From Dacryopinax spathularia (lineage: Eukaryota > Basidiomycota > Dacrymycetes > Dacrymycetales > Dacrymycetaceae), in contig JBBPFI010000004.1 of assembly GCA_037974965.1 (NCBI GenBank), forward strand, positions 1,488,001-1,552,000: a DNA stretch of 64,000 bases, written 5' to 3'. A program made the translations under genes and the position numbers. The notes beneath the pieces are model-generated. The model was not told the DNA's origin. It ran no database searches and was given only the letters and a program-made list of their open reading frames with translations. Positions 10,221 to 20,202 of the stretch are shown piece after piece (position 1 is the stretch's first letter; each line of letters starts with the position of its first letter).

Positions 10221-11660
10221 TCATCGGATGTCTTCGTACCCCCTATAATCCCAATCCTCATCACTATGCACCTGTCTCCTCGGACTTCCCGGAAGCTGCA
10301 TCCCCCCTCCACTGCCTCCTCCCAGGCCGTAGGGGCTCCTCCGTGCTCCATTCACAGGCGGGGAATACGGATGCGGAGGATACGCTGCCCACCCCGCCCC
10401 GGCTCCTGCTCCCGCTCCCAGGCCGGGGGAAGGGAGGGCAGTGTACGGGTATGAAGGGGACGGGGTGAAGTATCCTGCCCAGGGCCAGGAGAGGTACGGA
10501 TTCGCCCCTGGCGATAAGTACGGGCTTGGCCAGCCATTATTTGCGTTCATATCCGGTGTACCGGGTGCAGAGGCACGCCTGCTTCGCCTCCTAGCCGAGC
10601 TGGAGCCCGAGTTGGATGTTCCGGGTGGTGCGAAGCCCATCTTCTCGAGTTCCTGTAGGACTTGTTCCTGTTTCTGTTCTGCCCTTGGGTGCGGATGGGA
10701 CAACGCCATATTCTCCTCCACCCACCAGATACCCTTGCTCCCTGGGGGAACGATCCCGTTATTCGCCTGCGTTTGTGCTAGCCAGCTTGGAGGCCCGGGG
10801 AGTTCAGGAGTGGAAGCGAGCAGGGATTGGAGTTCTCGGACGGCTTCGTGTGGGTCGTACAGGATTCCATGCTGGAGGTACTGCATCAGGCCTTTGTTTG
10901 TCAGGCAGGGGGCTTCTAAATGCTGAGCAGGCGGGGGGAAGGGCACGAGCGCGTGCTCCAGCCCCATCGTGCGGTAGACAGCCAGGACAGCACCAGGATG
11001 GAGAGAAGAGAGCATATACTCTGGTCGGCGGCCGAGTTTCTCTTCCAGGTATTGCAGGCGGGGGATATCGATCACCCCTCTTTTGCTGTGCGAGCCTGTG
11101 AGGGCGTTCGAGGAGGGGGAGGTGAGGAGGGTGAAGATCGCGTTTGATAGGGCTTGGAGTTTGAGCGTCGGCTTGCCTGTGGGCGTGACGAGCGCTTCGA
11201 CGCCCATTGGGTGGGGGACCTCGGACGGGCGGCGGGGGTCTTCCACTCCCGCCGCGGCTGCGGCGGCGGCGGTGGGCGTCAGCTGGCCGGAGGAGCGTGC
11301 TTGCCGCGTGTCCGAAGTGCGCCGGAGCATGAGGCTTCTCGTCCTTGGTGTCAGGCGAGGATCGGACGCCGGGTCGAGCAAAGGCTGCGGCTGCCCACAC
11401 TCCGTACAATACATCTGTCCCCTCCGCATCGGCCACCCGCAGTACACGCACCCTACCCCATCTTGTCCCACTTCCTGAGCCGCCAGAGCGCGGTCCTCTG
11501 CCGCTCGCTGCGTCGAGGGCACACCATAGCGGAAGGCTTCGAGAAAAATGGGGTTGGCGTACCCGCACGAAGGGCAGTGTTTGCTCCTCTGGGGGAGGGC
11601 GAGTCGACATTGCGGGCAGGTGGTGGATGAAGAAGTGGGGAGGGAGACAGATTGGCCCAT
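10221..11660 (-). CDS. Zinc-ribbon protein with DUF7514-like domain
   Basis: A single-exon gene of 479 residues. The N-terminus MGQSVS fits an N-myristoylation signal (Gly2, Ser6). It is followed by two CxxC...CxxC zinc ribbons (CPQC...CPSC at about residues 15-33, CVYC...CTEC at about 75-92), so a double zinc ribbon. A folded middle part (about 165-315: LQALSNAIFTLL, then RLQYLEEKLGRRPEYML and YRTMGLEHALVPF) resembles the fungal DUF7514 domain. The C-terminal 150 residues are Pro/Gly/Ser/Tyr-rich and probably disordered. The gene is clearly real because the frame is long, uninterrupted and conserved-looking. The function is unknown and the domain name is from memory. Confidence 0.7.
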   Translation of the reverse strand: MGQSVSLPTSSSTTCPQCRLALPQRSKHCPSCGYANPIFLEAFRYGVPSTQRAAEDRALAAQEVGQDGVGCVYCGWPMRRGQMYCTECGQPQPLLDPASDPRLTPRTRSLMLRRTSDTRQARSSGQLTPTAAAAAAAGVEDPRRPSEVPHPMGVEALVTPTGKPTLKLQALSNAIFTLLTSPSSNALTGSHSKRGVIDIPRLQYLEEKLGRRPEYMLSSLHPGAVLAVYRTMGLEHALVPFPPPAQHLEAPCLTNKGLMQYLQHGILYDPHEAVRELQSLLASTPELPGPPSWLAQTQANNGIVPPGSKGIWWVEENMALSHPHPRAEQKQEQVLQELEKMGFAPPGTSNSGSSSARRRSRRASAPGTPDMNANNGWPSPYLSPGANPYLSWPWAGYFTPSPSYPYTALPSPGLGAGAGAGAGWAAYPPHPYSPPVNGARRSPYGLGGGSGGGMQLPGSPRRQVHSDEDWDYRGYEDIR

Positions 11661-12843
11661 CGCTGTGGGTGTGGGCCTTGGGCTGGGGAGAGTGGGTTGG
11701 CGGAAGGAGGAACGCAGGGGTTGTCGGTGTGGTGGGGAGGGGGTGTGCTGGGCTGGTGAGGTCGGTGAGATGGGAGGTGTCGCTGCGAAGTGGACGTGGC
11801 GGGACAGTTTGCCTGGCTGGAGGGGGATAGATAGGGATAGGGATATATGCTCCTTTGCTTGCTCGCAGTCGGTAGGCGGGGCACAGTCAGGAGCGTTGCC
11901 GCGGGTGGTCGAAGGTGGGTCTTCCGTGGCGAGTGGTGCGTGGTGCGTGGTGAGTGGTGCGTAGCGGTCGATGAGTCGAACAAAGGGTATCTTCCTCCTT
12001 CCCCAGATATAAGCTCAAGGTTAGGGGAAGATCAGCCCGCAGCTCCCCGTGAGCGCTCGTCCACCCAGCAGCAGAGGACTTTCGGGTTGCCCACGTCACC
12101 CGACTTCGCGTGAAGATGTGTCAGCGCCTTTTGCCCTCTTACCTCCGCTTCTGAGGCGTCACAGCCCCGAGGTATCGAGTGAACGGACTAAACCCGCAGG
12201 GTGGTATAAAGTGAAAGGCGATGATGAGCTGGTCTGAGCTGGGCGGGAGTCATCACACGAAGGCGCGGGGTGCGGTGCGGTGAGGCGAAGCGCGAGGCAA
12301 CGAACGGGGATCGATCAGCGACGATCAGGGTCTTGGGCTCGGAGGAGGCTTCTGCCCGAGCGGGAGAAGACTGTTTTTGGGCTTCTTTGGGATTTGGGAG
12401 GAGGGGTTCTTTGCTGGAAACTTTAGTGCAGATGTTATCGCGGTCTATCAATTTGTCGTACTGATTGTGCACAATAATCAACAAGAGAACACAGTCACCA
12501 CCCAGCTCATAAACCCGCTCATCGCCCCACAAGTGAAACGCGAGCGTGCATTCCCGTCGTTGACTCTGGCTGGAATGTGGAGGCCCCCCCTCGGAGTTGC
12601 GGAGCCGAGAGAAGCAGCGGGTCCAAATATAGAGTTTTGTGATCGATCGAGCCCTGGACATTGCCACTCCCGCGTTTTGGCGGGGGACGCGTTTTGTTCG
12701 TGCTCTGTTGCTCTACTGCTTTTGCCTGGCTGTTGTGCTTGCTATTTGTGCTTTCCTTCCTTGGAACGTAGGCAGCTCTCGCACCGCGTTCTTCGTACAC
12801 ACCAACTAGCGACCAAACCCACCACCAGCACTAATACACCAAT
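11661..12843. promoter_or_regulatory. 1.2-kb divergent intergenic region between zinc-ribbon gene and OGG1
   Basis: No convincing coding sequence. It holds both divergent promoters. A short imperfect tandem repeat of GTGGTGCGT-like units lies at about 11931-11963. The part before OGG1 (12700-12843) has long pyrimidine stretches. Confidence 0.5.
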
Positions 12844-14547
12844 ATGCAGACCCCCCCAGGCTTCCGCTCCATCCCCCTCACCCCTTGCCAACTAAGGCTC
12901 GACACCGTCCTCCGCTGTGGCCAATCTTTTCTCTGGCATGTATATCCTCTCTCTTCCTCTTCGCTCTCTTCGCCCTCTCCCGCTACTACATCTTCCCCAT
13001 CTTCCTCCTCTTCCTCCTCTGCCTCTTCCTTCTCCACCCCCGCTACTACCGCTGCGAACGGCTCGCCGAGCGTGAAGAAAGAGGATGAAGGGGAGAAGGG
13101 GGTGGAGAAGGAGAAGGAGACGGAGACGGAGAAGCACCAAGAGCCGACGCATGAGTATAGACTGTGTCTGCTCGATAGGCTGGTGTGTCTGCGACAGGGA
13201 CCTCAGCATCTTTTCTATCGGGCCGTCTTCCCCCCGTCCTCACCGTCGTCGTCATCCTTCTCAACTTCTTCAACTTCGCCGACCACCTCGCCAGCTGCGA
13301 GGGCAACCCCGGACGAAGCAGACGACGTCTCCAACTCAACCCTAACCTGGCTCCAGTCCTACTTCCAACTCACATACGACCTTCCGGCTCTCTACTCTCA
13401 CTGGTCCTCCCAAGACCCGATCTTCGCCCGTATCTCCGCTCGGTCCAACCTCACCGGTATCGTCACCCTCCGACAAGACCCGTGGGAATGCCTGCTGTCC
13501 TTTATCTGCTCCCAGAACAACCATATTTCGAGGATTACGAAGATGGTCCATTCACTTCCGCTAAACTACTCGAAGCCCTTGGTGGAGGTCGAGCATCCGA
13601 CGAATGCGGGGGAGAAGGTGGTGTACTACCCATTTCCCGAGCCGGAGGCTCTGGCGGCACCGGAGGTGGAGCAGAAGTTGAGAGAGCTAGGGTTCGGCTA
13701 TCGCGCAAAATATATCCAGAAGACCGCTGCGATGATCGCCTCCTTCGCCACCTCCTCAACATTGTCGCAACTATCCGCATCGTCTACGAGCGAAGGCAGC
13801 ACCAGCACCGAGACGCCAAAAACGGGACGCGAATACCTGCTCTCCCTGCGTGCCGCGCCCCTCCCCGACGCCCGCGCCGCCCTTCTAGCCCTACCTGGAG
13901 TTGGGCCGAAAGTAGCCGACTGCGTCCTTCTCATGTCCCTCGATAAAACCAGCGTCATCCCCGTCGACACCCATGTCCTCCAGATAGCTGAGCGGTGGTA
14001 TGGCCTGAAGCAGGGAAAAGGGAAAGGGATGACGCCGGCGCTCTATGAGGCAGTGGGGGATAGGTTGAGAAGCGTTTGGGGTGAGAGGGCGGGTTGGGCG
14101 CAAACGGTCATGTTTGCTGGGGATCTGAGGATGTTTGCGGAGAAGGCGGAGGGTGCGACCATTAAGGTCGAGGTGAAGGAGGAGGACAGCGTGCAAGTGC
14201 AGTTGCCCCTCTCACCGACCTCGGAGAATGGTACCGACACCCCTCCCGTGGCAAACCGGCGGAAGACAGCCGTCCGAACCGCTGTTGCCGTCGAAACGCC
14301 GACCAAGCAGAGACGGCTGAGGAACCAGATACCACCCACGCCAGACTCGCTGCCCTCCCAGGGAAAGAAACGGAAAGTGGACTACTTTGAGATCGTGGAA
14401 GAAGAGGAGCTTGCGGATTTGAGTACCGGAACAGTCACGAAGATCGAGGAAGTTGTGAAGGTTGAGCTGAGCGAGGTGAATTGGGACATCGCGGGGATGG
14501 CCGAGAGGGTCAAGCTGCGGCGGAGGAGGGCGGTCGTGAGACCTTGA
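12844..14547 (+). CDS. OGG1: 8-oxoguanine DNA glycosylase/AP lyase OGG1
   Basis: Removes 8-oxoguanine paired with cytosine in base excision repair. A single-exon gene of 567 residues. The N-terminal OGG domain starts at residue 1 (LTPCQLRLDTVLRCGQSFLW) and continues after a Ser/Thr/Lys/Glu-rich insertion of about 70 residues. The helix-hairpin-helix GPD motif is PGVGPKVADCVLLMSLDK followed by VPVDTHV-like PVDTHV. The catalytic lysine is K356 (codon 13909-13911) and the catalytic aspartate D375; the 19-residue spacing equals human K249-D268. CSQNNHISRI is the conserved DNA-contact helix. A second low-complexity insertion precedes the HhH. The C-terminus (about 450-567) is a long basic/acidic tail absent from animal OGG1 and may be nuclear targeting. 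A broken copy of the 3' half lies 1.5 kb downstream. Confidence 0.96.
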   Translation: MQTPPGFRSIPLTPCQLRLDTVLRCGQSFLWHVYPLSSSSLSSPSPATTSSPSSSSSSSASSFSTPATTAANGSPSVKKEDEGEKGVEKEKETETEKHQEPTHEYRLCLLDRLVCLRQGPQHLFYRAVFPPSSPSSSSFSTSSTSPTTSPAARATPDEADDVSNSTLTWLQSYFQLTYDLPALYSHWSSQDPIFARISARSNLTGIVTLRQDPWECLLSFICSQNNHISRITKMVHSLPLNYSKPLVEVEHPTNAGEKVVYYPFPEPEALAAPEVEQKLRELGFGYRAKYIQKTAAMIASFATSSTLSQLSASSTSEGSTSTETPKTGREYLLSLRAAPLPDARAALLALPGVGPKVADCVLLMSLDKTSVIPVDTHVLQIAERWYGLKQGKGKGMTPALYEAVGDRLRSVWGERAGWAQTVMFAGDLRMFAEKAEGATIKVEVKEEDSVQVQLPLSPTSENGTDTPPVANRRKTAVRTAVAVETPTKQRRLRNQIPPTPDSLPSQGKKRKVDYFEIVEEEELADLSTGTVTKIEEVVKVELSEVNWDIAGMAERVKLRRRRAVVRP

Positions 14548-14812
14548 TGTGTTGCAGAGTTGTACAGTGCTTTTCGGTGGTTGTACTAACAGCTGTATCA
14601 GTATCAGTACATTAACAGTCGGATATTTCGGGATTGTCCTACAGCAGAGCACGCATCGCGGGGCACGCTCTTTCCGCTGAAGATGACCAAACGGCAGAGC
14701 CTCCGAGACAAGCGGCAGAGGTAGCGGCAGCCGTCGAACGCGCATCGCAAGAAAAAACACAGCAACAAGAATTCGCCAGAGTTCAGTTCGGAAGCCTTGT
14801 GCTCGTGGGTCT

Positions 14813-14905
14813 TGAGGACAGTCTAACGAGTATCAGATCAAAATAATGGGAAATGATTATCCTGCGCACCACGTCTTCCGAAATGAGTCACCGGCGCTAA
14901 GTGAT
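14813..14905 (+). repeat. Repeat family copy 1 (3' flank of OGG1)
   Basis: Begins near GACAGTCTAAC and ends near CTTCCGAAATGAGTCA. It aligns with 16381-16506 and more weakly with 17640-17765. Shared words are GCGCACC and (A)AATGAGTCA. Together with the OGG1 tail it belongs to the segment that was duplicated. Confidence 0.6.
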
Positions 14906-15284
14906 CTTCCCAAATTATCATGCGCTCGAGACGCCTCACCACAAGACGTGAGGTCTTCGTGGCAGTCTCCGGCACCGTTGCCGTCCCGTTCCTGACTCCC
15001 AATCAGTACCACGTATCTACGGAGCAAGGAAGGTCATAACCACCTCGTAGTTCCGCTGCCATGACAGTTCTACTAGGCGCTTGCTGTACACGGGCGTATT
15101 GACACGCCGCCTGATTGTCCTTGATAGATGAAAGTTGGGTAGGAGCCCGTGAAACTGGAGTCTGACATGCAGTTCATAGCGGCAGCCAGGTGCCAGCCCA
15201 CTGGTCGTCTCGTCAGCGGAAATGTCGGTCATCGGACCGTGACGGGCTTGATAGAAAGAGTATCCAACGGTGCCGCGAGTTAGC

Positions 15285-15445
15285 GACTAAGTGAGACCGT
15301 CCAATGGCAACGCCGTCCCGATGCTCGATAAGGGGGAATTTGGTGATGAAATACAGTTTGAATCGATCACAAACGTTCTGCTGCATGAAACAGGCCGTTC
15401 CAAACCAATCAGACGCATATATGCGCTGCTTAACAGACTGACGCA
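15285..15445 (+). repeat. Diverged repeat abutting the OGG1 pseudogene, copy a
   Basis: Ends with AATCAGACGCATATATGCG, directly before the duplicated OGG1 sequence. A second copy with the same end and weaker upstream similarity lies at 16858-17050. It may mark the breakpoint of the duplication. Confidence 0.5.
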
Positions 15446-16107
15446 CCAAAAAAGTAGCGGACTGCGTGCTGCTGATGTCCCCCGACCAAATTCGCGTCAT
15501 CCTCGTCGACACGCATGTCCTCCAGATAGCTGAGCGGTGGTATAGCCTGAAGCAAGGAAGGGGAAAGGGATGAGGCCGGCGCTTTATGAGGCAGTCGGGG
15601 ACAGGCTGAGAGGCGTGTGGGGTGAGAGGGCGGGTTGGGCGCAGACGGTCATGTTCACTGGGGATCTGAGGATGTTTGCGGTGAAGGCGGAGGGTGCGAC
15701 CATTAAGGTCAAGGTGAAGGAGGAGGAGAGCGTGCAAGTGCAGTTCCCCCTTTCACCGATCTCGCAAAATTGTACCGACACCCCTCGCGCGGCAAAGAGG
15801 CGGAAGACAACTGCCCGAACCGCTGCTATCCTACGAACGCCGACTAAGCGGTTACCGTCGAAGAACCAGATACCACCTACACCAGACTCGCTTCCGTCCC
15901 TCGAGAAGAAACGGAAAGCAGACTACTTCGATGCAATCGAGGATGAGGATGTGGTGGATTTACGTGGCGGCCGGGTGGGGGGTGGGCGGGTGGGGGGGGG
16001 GGGTTCGGGGAAGACGTGAAGGTCGAGCTGAGCGAGGTGGACTGGGAGGTATCAGAATGGCGGAGAGGGTTAAGCTGCGGCGTAGGAGGGCGGTTGTGAG
16101 ACCTTGA
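15446..16107 (+). pseudogene. Truncated, frameshifted OGG1 copy
   Basis: Aligns to OGG1 13907-14547 at high nucleotide identity by eye. It begins at the codon for the catalytic lysine (AAA GTA GCG GAC) and runs past the stop into the 3' flank. The whole glycosylase N-terminal half is missing. One base is lost in the purine run at about 15551-15572 relative to OGG1, shifting the frame to a stop at GGGATGAGG. Further on, the C-terminal tail is disrupted by a G-rich expansion (about 15964-16012). A stretch from 15570 to 16019 stays open by chance but cannot make an active enzyme, as it lacks K, D and the DNA-contact helices in one frame. Confidence 0.88.
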
Positions 16108-16380
16108 TGTGTTGCAGAGGCTGTACAAGGCTGTTCGGTGGATGTACTACGGTTGTAGCAGTATCAGTACATTAACAGTCAGATATTTTGGGATTTGTCG
16201 TACAACAGGCGATTCATCGCGGAGCAGGTCTTTTTGCTGAAGATGACTAGGCCGCAGGCGCGAGAGCCGCAGAAACCGGCGGCCGAGATAGCGACAATCG
16301 TCGAGCGTGCCTCGAACTCAACAACACAGCAATAAGAACTTGCCGGGATTCGGCTCGGCAACCTTGTGCTCATGGGTTTT

Positions 16381-16506
16381 GAGGGCAGTCTAACAAGGTT
16401 CAGGGCAAAGTGAGAGGAAATAATTATTTTGCGCACCGCGATTGGGCGGACCTTCCGCAATGAGTCGCCAGTGCCAGGTAAACTTCCGAAATGAGTCATG
16501 CAGTCG
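16381..16506 (+). repeat. Repeat family copy 2 (3' flank of OGG1 pseudogene)
   Basis: Contains GGCAGTCTAAC, TTGCGCACCGCGATTG and two CTTCCG(A/C)AATGAGTC words. It is the paralogue of 14813-14905, carried along with the OGG1 pseudogene. Confidence 0.65.
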
Positions 16507-16857
16507 ACACCGGTCCACGAAACACGCACGTTGCAGGATTTTCTTCTTAGCCATCTGCCCATCTCGGACAACCATTGTAGATCCTGCCCGACTTTGAGTG
16601 AGATACTGTATGATACTTCTGCGGAGCTAGGACCGACGTACGGACTTTCTAGGTGGTAGCTGCGCCGTGGACTCTGCTGACCATCGTGCTCTGTATGTGT
16701 GATATCAGGATCGTCGTGGATGAATGGCGGTGACGGTAGCGCACTTGGCGATTGGGCCAATCCGAACACCTATCAACAGCCAGGCACCTGCCGACGAGCT
16801 TCCGACCAATTCCACTCAGCCAACAACGTAGACCATCAAGCTGTCGCACGCACCGTC

Positions 16858-17050
16858 GCAGCGTTGTCCAACCATGGCACGCATGATAGGAACGCGTGTC
16901 ACTTCATACCGGTTGTCGATAGTAAGAGTTAAGTCAGAGAGGAAGTACAGAGTGAATCAGGGAGGATTGAATACGACATGCATGGGGCAGGCTCCCAAGG
17001 TGTGGGGCATGCCGTTGCCAGCAAAATCAGACGCATATATGCGGTGTTTT
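16858..17050 (+). repeat. Diverged repeat, copy b
   Basis: Shares AATCAGACGCATATATGCG and weaker upstream similarity (AAGTACAG...TGAATC) with 15285-15445. Confidence 0.45.
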
Positions 17051-17639
17051 CGGGAGGATACTTACCATGGGGCTTGCATGCGACGCCCGTCTAACCCTGG
17101 TCCGCGAGCAGCCGCGCGATCGTAGGCAGCCAGGACTAGCAGGAGAGACAGCCGCCTGGGAGGGAGAGAAGCTGGCAAGGCATGAGAGAGGTCCGCGTTG
17201 CAAGCTCGTTGGGGCTCGGAACGCCTCACCAGCTTGTGAGAGAGCCTCGACCGTGCGGAGACGGGCGGATATGGGCCGAGGCTGGTACCAAAGGAACAGG
17301 GTGTCCACAAGTGCGATAGCAGCTTTGCATGTTTGGAGGAGGGGAGGAAGGGATGGAGATGAGGAGGACCGGGACGGGAGAGCAGAGGAAGGTGGATGGG
17401 GGAAGAGAGACGTGAAGACGAGGCATCCAACCAACAACGAGCGCTCTATATACCACGCAGCGGGATCAATAGCGTAGAGTTGAACCTGTGCACTGACGTT
17501 GATCGAAGAGAGCATGCCGACGAGGGAGAGACATACGCTGCAGGCCGCCGAGACAAGGGCGAGGAGCAAGACACCCTCCAAGTGCGCCGATCGCTTGAAA
17601 CTCGAATTCCAAAGTGAGATCGCGTTCCTAACAGCTCCC

Positions 17640-17765
17640 TGAGACCATTGGATGTGGTTTAGACGAAAATGGAGATAGTTGTTTTCTTGCGCACCGCGAT
17701 TGCTCAACTCTTCCAAAATGAGTCATTGGTCAGAGCGAATCTTCGAAAATGAGTCACGCAGAGGG
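17640..17765 (+). repeat. Repeat family copy 3
   Basis: Contains TTGCGCACCGCGATTG, CTTCCAAAATGAGTCA and a second AAAATGAGTCACGCAG, in the same order as copy 2. Here it is not attached to OGG1 sequence, so this unit may be an independent element. Confidence 0.55.
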
Positions 17766-20202
17766 GCTGTGGGAGTCGCGTCACCCACAGCGGGGCCTGC
17801 GGAGTACAACAATTCGAAACCTGACACTTCTCTCCTCCAATGCTTGCTCGATTTGACTAAGTTATTATAGCGTGTCCTTGTGGTTGTACAATGCGGCTGA
17901 AGGTGCGATGGGTACGTGAGCCGCTGACCTTGGGGTGTTGCGACATCAAGCAGCCGTGTCCTGGTGAAGGACTGATGTTTGCAAGCCGAATTTTGCATCG
18001 CATTCCTTGCATTAACTTTCAAGACGAAGACGGGGACCTATCGCAGACACGTATAAGCTACAAAGCGCCATGTTCACCCGCTGGCGAACGTGCTCCAAAG
18101 CCCGGCGCGATTCCCCAGCGAAGCATCCGAGGCCTTGCCGATAGTGGGTTCGATAGCACGTAGGCGGTAAGACCGAAGTAGCGACTCAGTCGACAATGGA
18201 TACACTGTTCTGCGAGGAGGATGGGAAGTTGCCCCGACCCAAAAGCTTCGAAGAGAAGCGGGGCTCGGCGTAGTGTAGTCGATGATCCAGATGTGCCGTT
18301 GCATTGATAATGATACTAAGCCACAACAGGCATACTGTAGCAGACTCTGAGACATTACCCTTCACGGATTCCACTAATCAGGGATCCAGCTCGGATTATC
18401 CTAGGTGCCATCACCGATCGCTGCTCGAAGGCAATGCGAATTTTGATTGCAGTCTGCCAGAGGCCCTAGTGGGCCGACCGTATCGCCCGAGCTGTAACGC
18501 TGAAAAGCAGGGACTGGATCTGACGGAAGTGAAACGCACGCTGATTGTTCTTGGTTCAAGTCAGACGCACGCGTACTTGCATCATATGGCCAGAAGGAAT
18601 GTTCTAGCACGACATCCAACGGACGAATTGCATAAGATAAGGACTGACATTATTGTCGGGACTGACGATGTCACGGCATTGTCGGATTGATTTCAGGTTC
18701 CGGGCAGTCGGTTGCAGTTCCATCTCCGGCTGCGTCACAGGACTCTGGACGTGTGCAGCGAGATGATTGCGCCCATACCTGGGTCCCAAATGCGCTCTGT
18801 GCACACAAACGGACTGGAGCATCCGAGATAAGTGGATTGAACTAGAATTGTGCGGTATTCGTTTTGTGTCTGCGTGAAGGATGTGATGCGGGTAAGGAGG
18901 CAAGCCTGCCGGGGAAGCTTTCATTCGGGCGTCGTCTGCGCGACGAGACGGTATCCCCTTTCCGCGTCGTCGCTCAGGGATTGTGTGATAAGGTAGCATA
19001 ATGAAAAATTCGTGTGGGATCCAATGGAACACGTCAAAATGGAAGATTTGGTTGTGTAACGGGATGCGCTGATAGATCCCGGTGCGACCGAGGACGGCAA
19101 ACGTGGCGGCGACGCCGTCTCTTCCTGAGAATTTTCTGCGTTTTAGCCCGTCGTCGTCGTCTCGCATGCTTCGGTGGAAAGGGGGGAAGAGAACGGGTCT
19201 TGGTATGTTTGGAAGGCGGAGGACAGCGCGGACGCGCGGGCGGATCGGAAGCAATTATGCTCGGCAAGCACGGAAAAGAAGCCGTCAACGTACACCCTTT
19301 AGCTTGGCTACCACCAGAACCCGTCGGCGGAGATCTTTGTTCTCAACGTTATTAGATTGGTTTTTCGGGAAGTCACATGCATTCTGCCGCTAAGGGATTT
19401 GCTGTGTGGGGCAACCCAAATCCGAAGTTCTAGCACACTGTCGGTGAGCAAGAATAATATGTGCCTCACACTTCCAGCGAGACTGTAGGAAAAGCGCAGA
19501 ACGGAAAGGGACAACGGGAGTTCAGGGTATCTCTCTGTTGGGTGTGATAACGCGATGACGATGCCTAGACCCTTAGGGATGGCCAAATTAGGTTGCCGTT
19601 CCATTGGGCTGTTGAGATGCCTCCGTTGGCTGGCCCCGTTCTTCCCGCCTCAAAGGTGCGAGCTTCCAAATGAGTCCGTGTGGCGTTCTTTTGGAACGGT
19701 TCCGCGTTGAACGGTGACCTCTCCGGAGGCAAATCGGGCGAACGGAGTGCTTCGAAGCGTGTCGCAGAGGGAAGTCGCGAGTCAACGCGCGGTCACGGAC
19801 CAGGCTGGAAAATGGGCCATCTTCCCCTCTTTTAGTCGCGCCCCCCTATCTTTCTCTCTCCTCTCTCTCTCTTCCTCCTACAACCATCTCATCCCCCCAC
19901 ACGTCGGCCAACCAGCTGTCGTCGTCCCTTCTTAGCGGCCTATACCCTCATCCATTCCAAAGCGGATCCCCTCCACTCACCTCTTAATCATCTCAACCTC
20001 CAACCACCCTTCACTCAGCCTTAATAACACCTCTCCTGTGTAAAACGTGAGCATCATCATCCTTCTCGGAAAAACCGGAAACGGTACCCCTATCACCACC
20101 GCCCCTCTTCCGTTCCCTTATCTCCCGTGACAAAGACGGTTTCTGACCCTCCTCTCTTCGTCTTTCCCTCCTACAGCCCTCCCTAGACACCCACTAGCCA
20201 TC
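17766..20202. other. Gene-poor region
   Basis: No reading frame that I can support as a gene; the open frames here (for example about 18304-18690 + and 18604-19254 -) have no recognisable domain and biased composition. The last part is the promoter of the next gene: a CT-rich tract at about 19844-19880 and a C/T-rich leader up to the ATG at 20203, a pattern common in strongly expressed fungal genes. Confidence 0.5.

Noticed and set aside
15570-16019. A 149-codon open frame in the OGG1 copy as a separate gene
   Set aside because: It is the truncated, frameshifted tail of OGG1 and lacks the catalytic core.
17027-17716. A 229-codon minus-strand frame with Pro/Ser-rich stretches
   Set aside because: Overlaps the diverged repeats, has no domain and no splice-supported extension.
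18604-19254. A 216-codon minus-strand frame
   Set aside because: No motif and a composition typical of random GC-rich frames.
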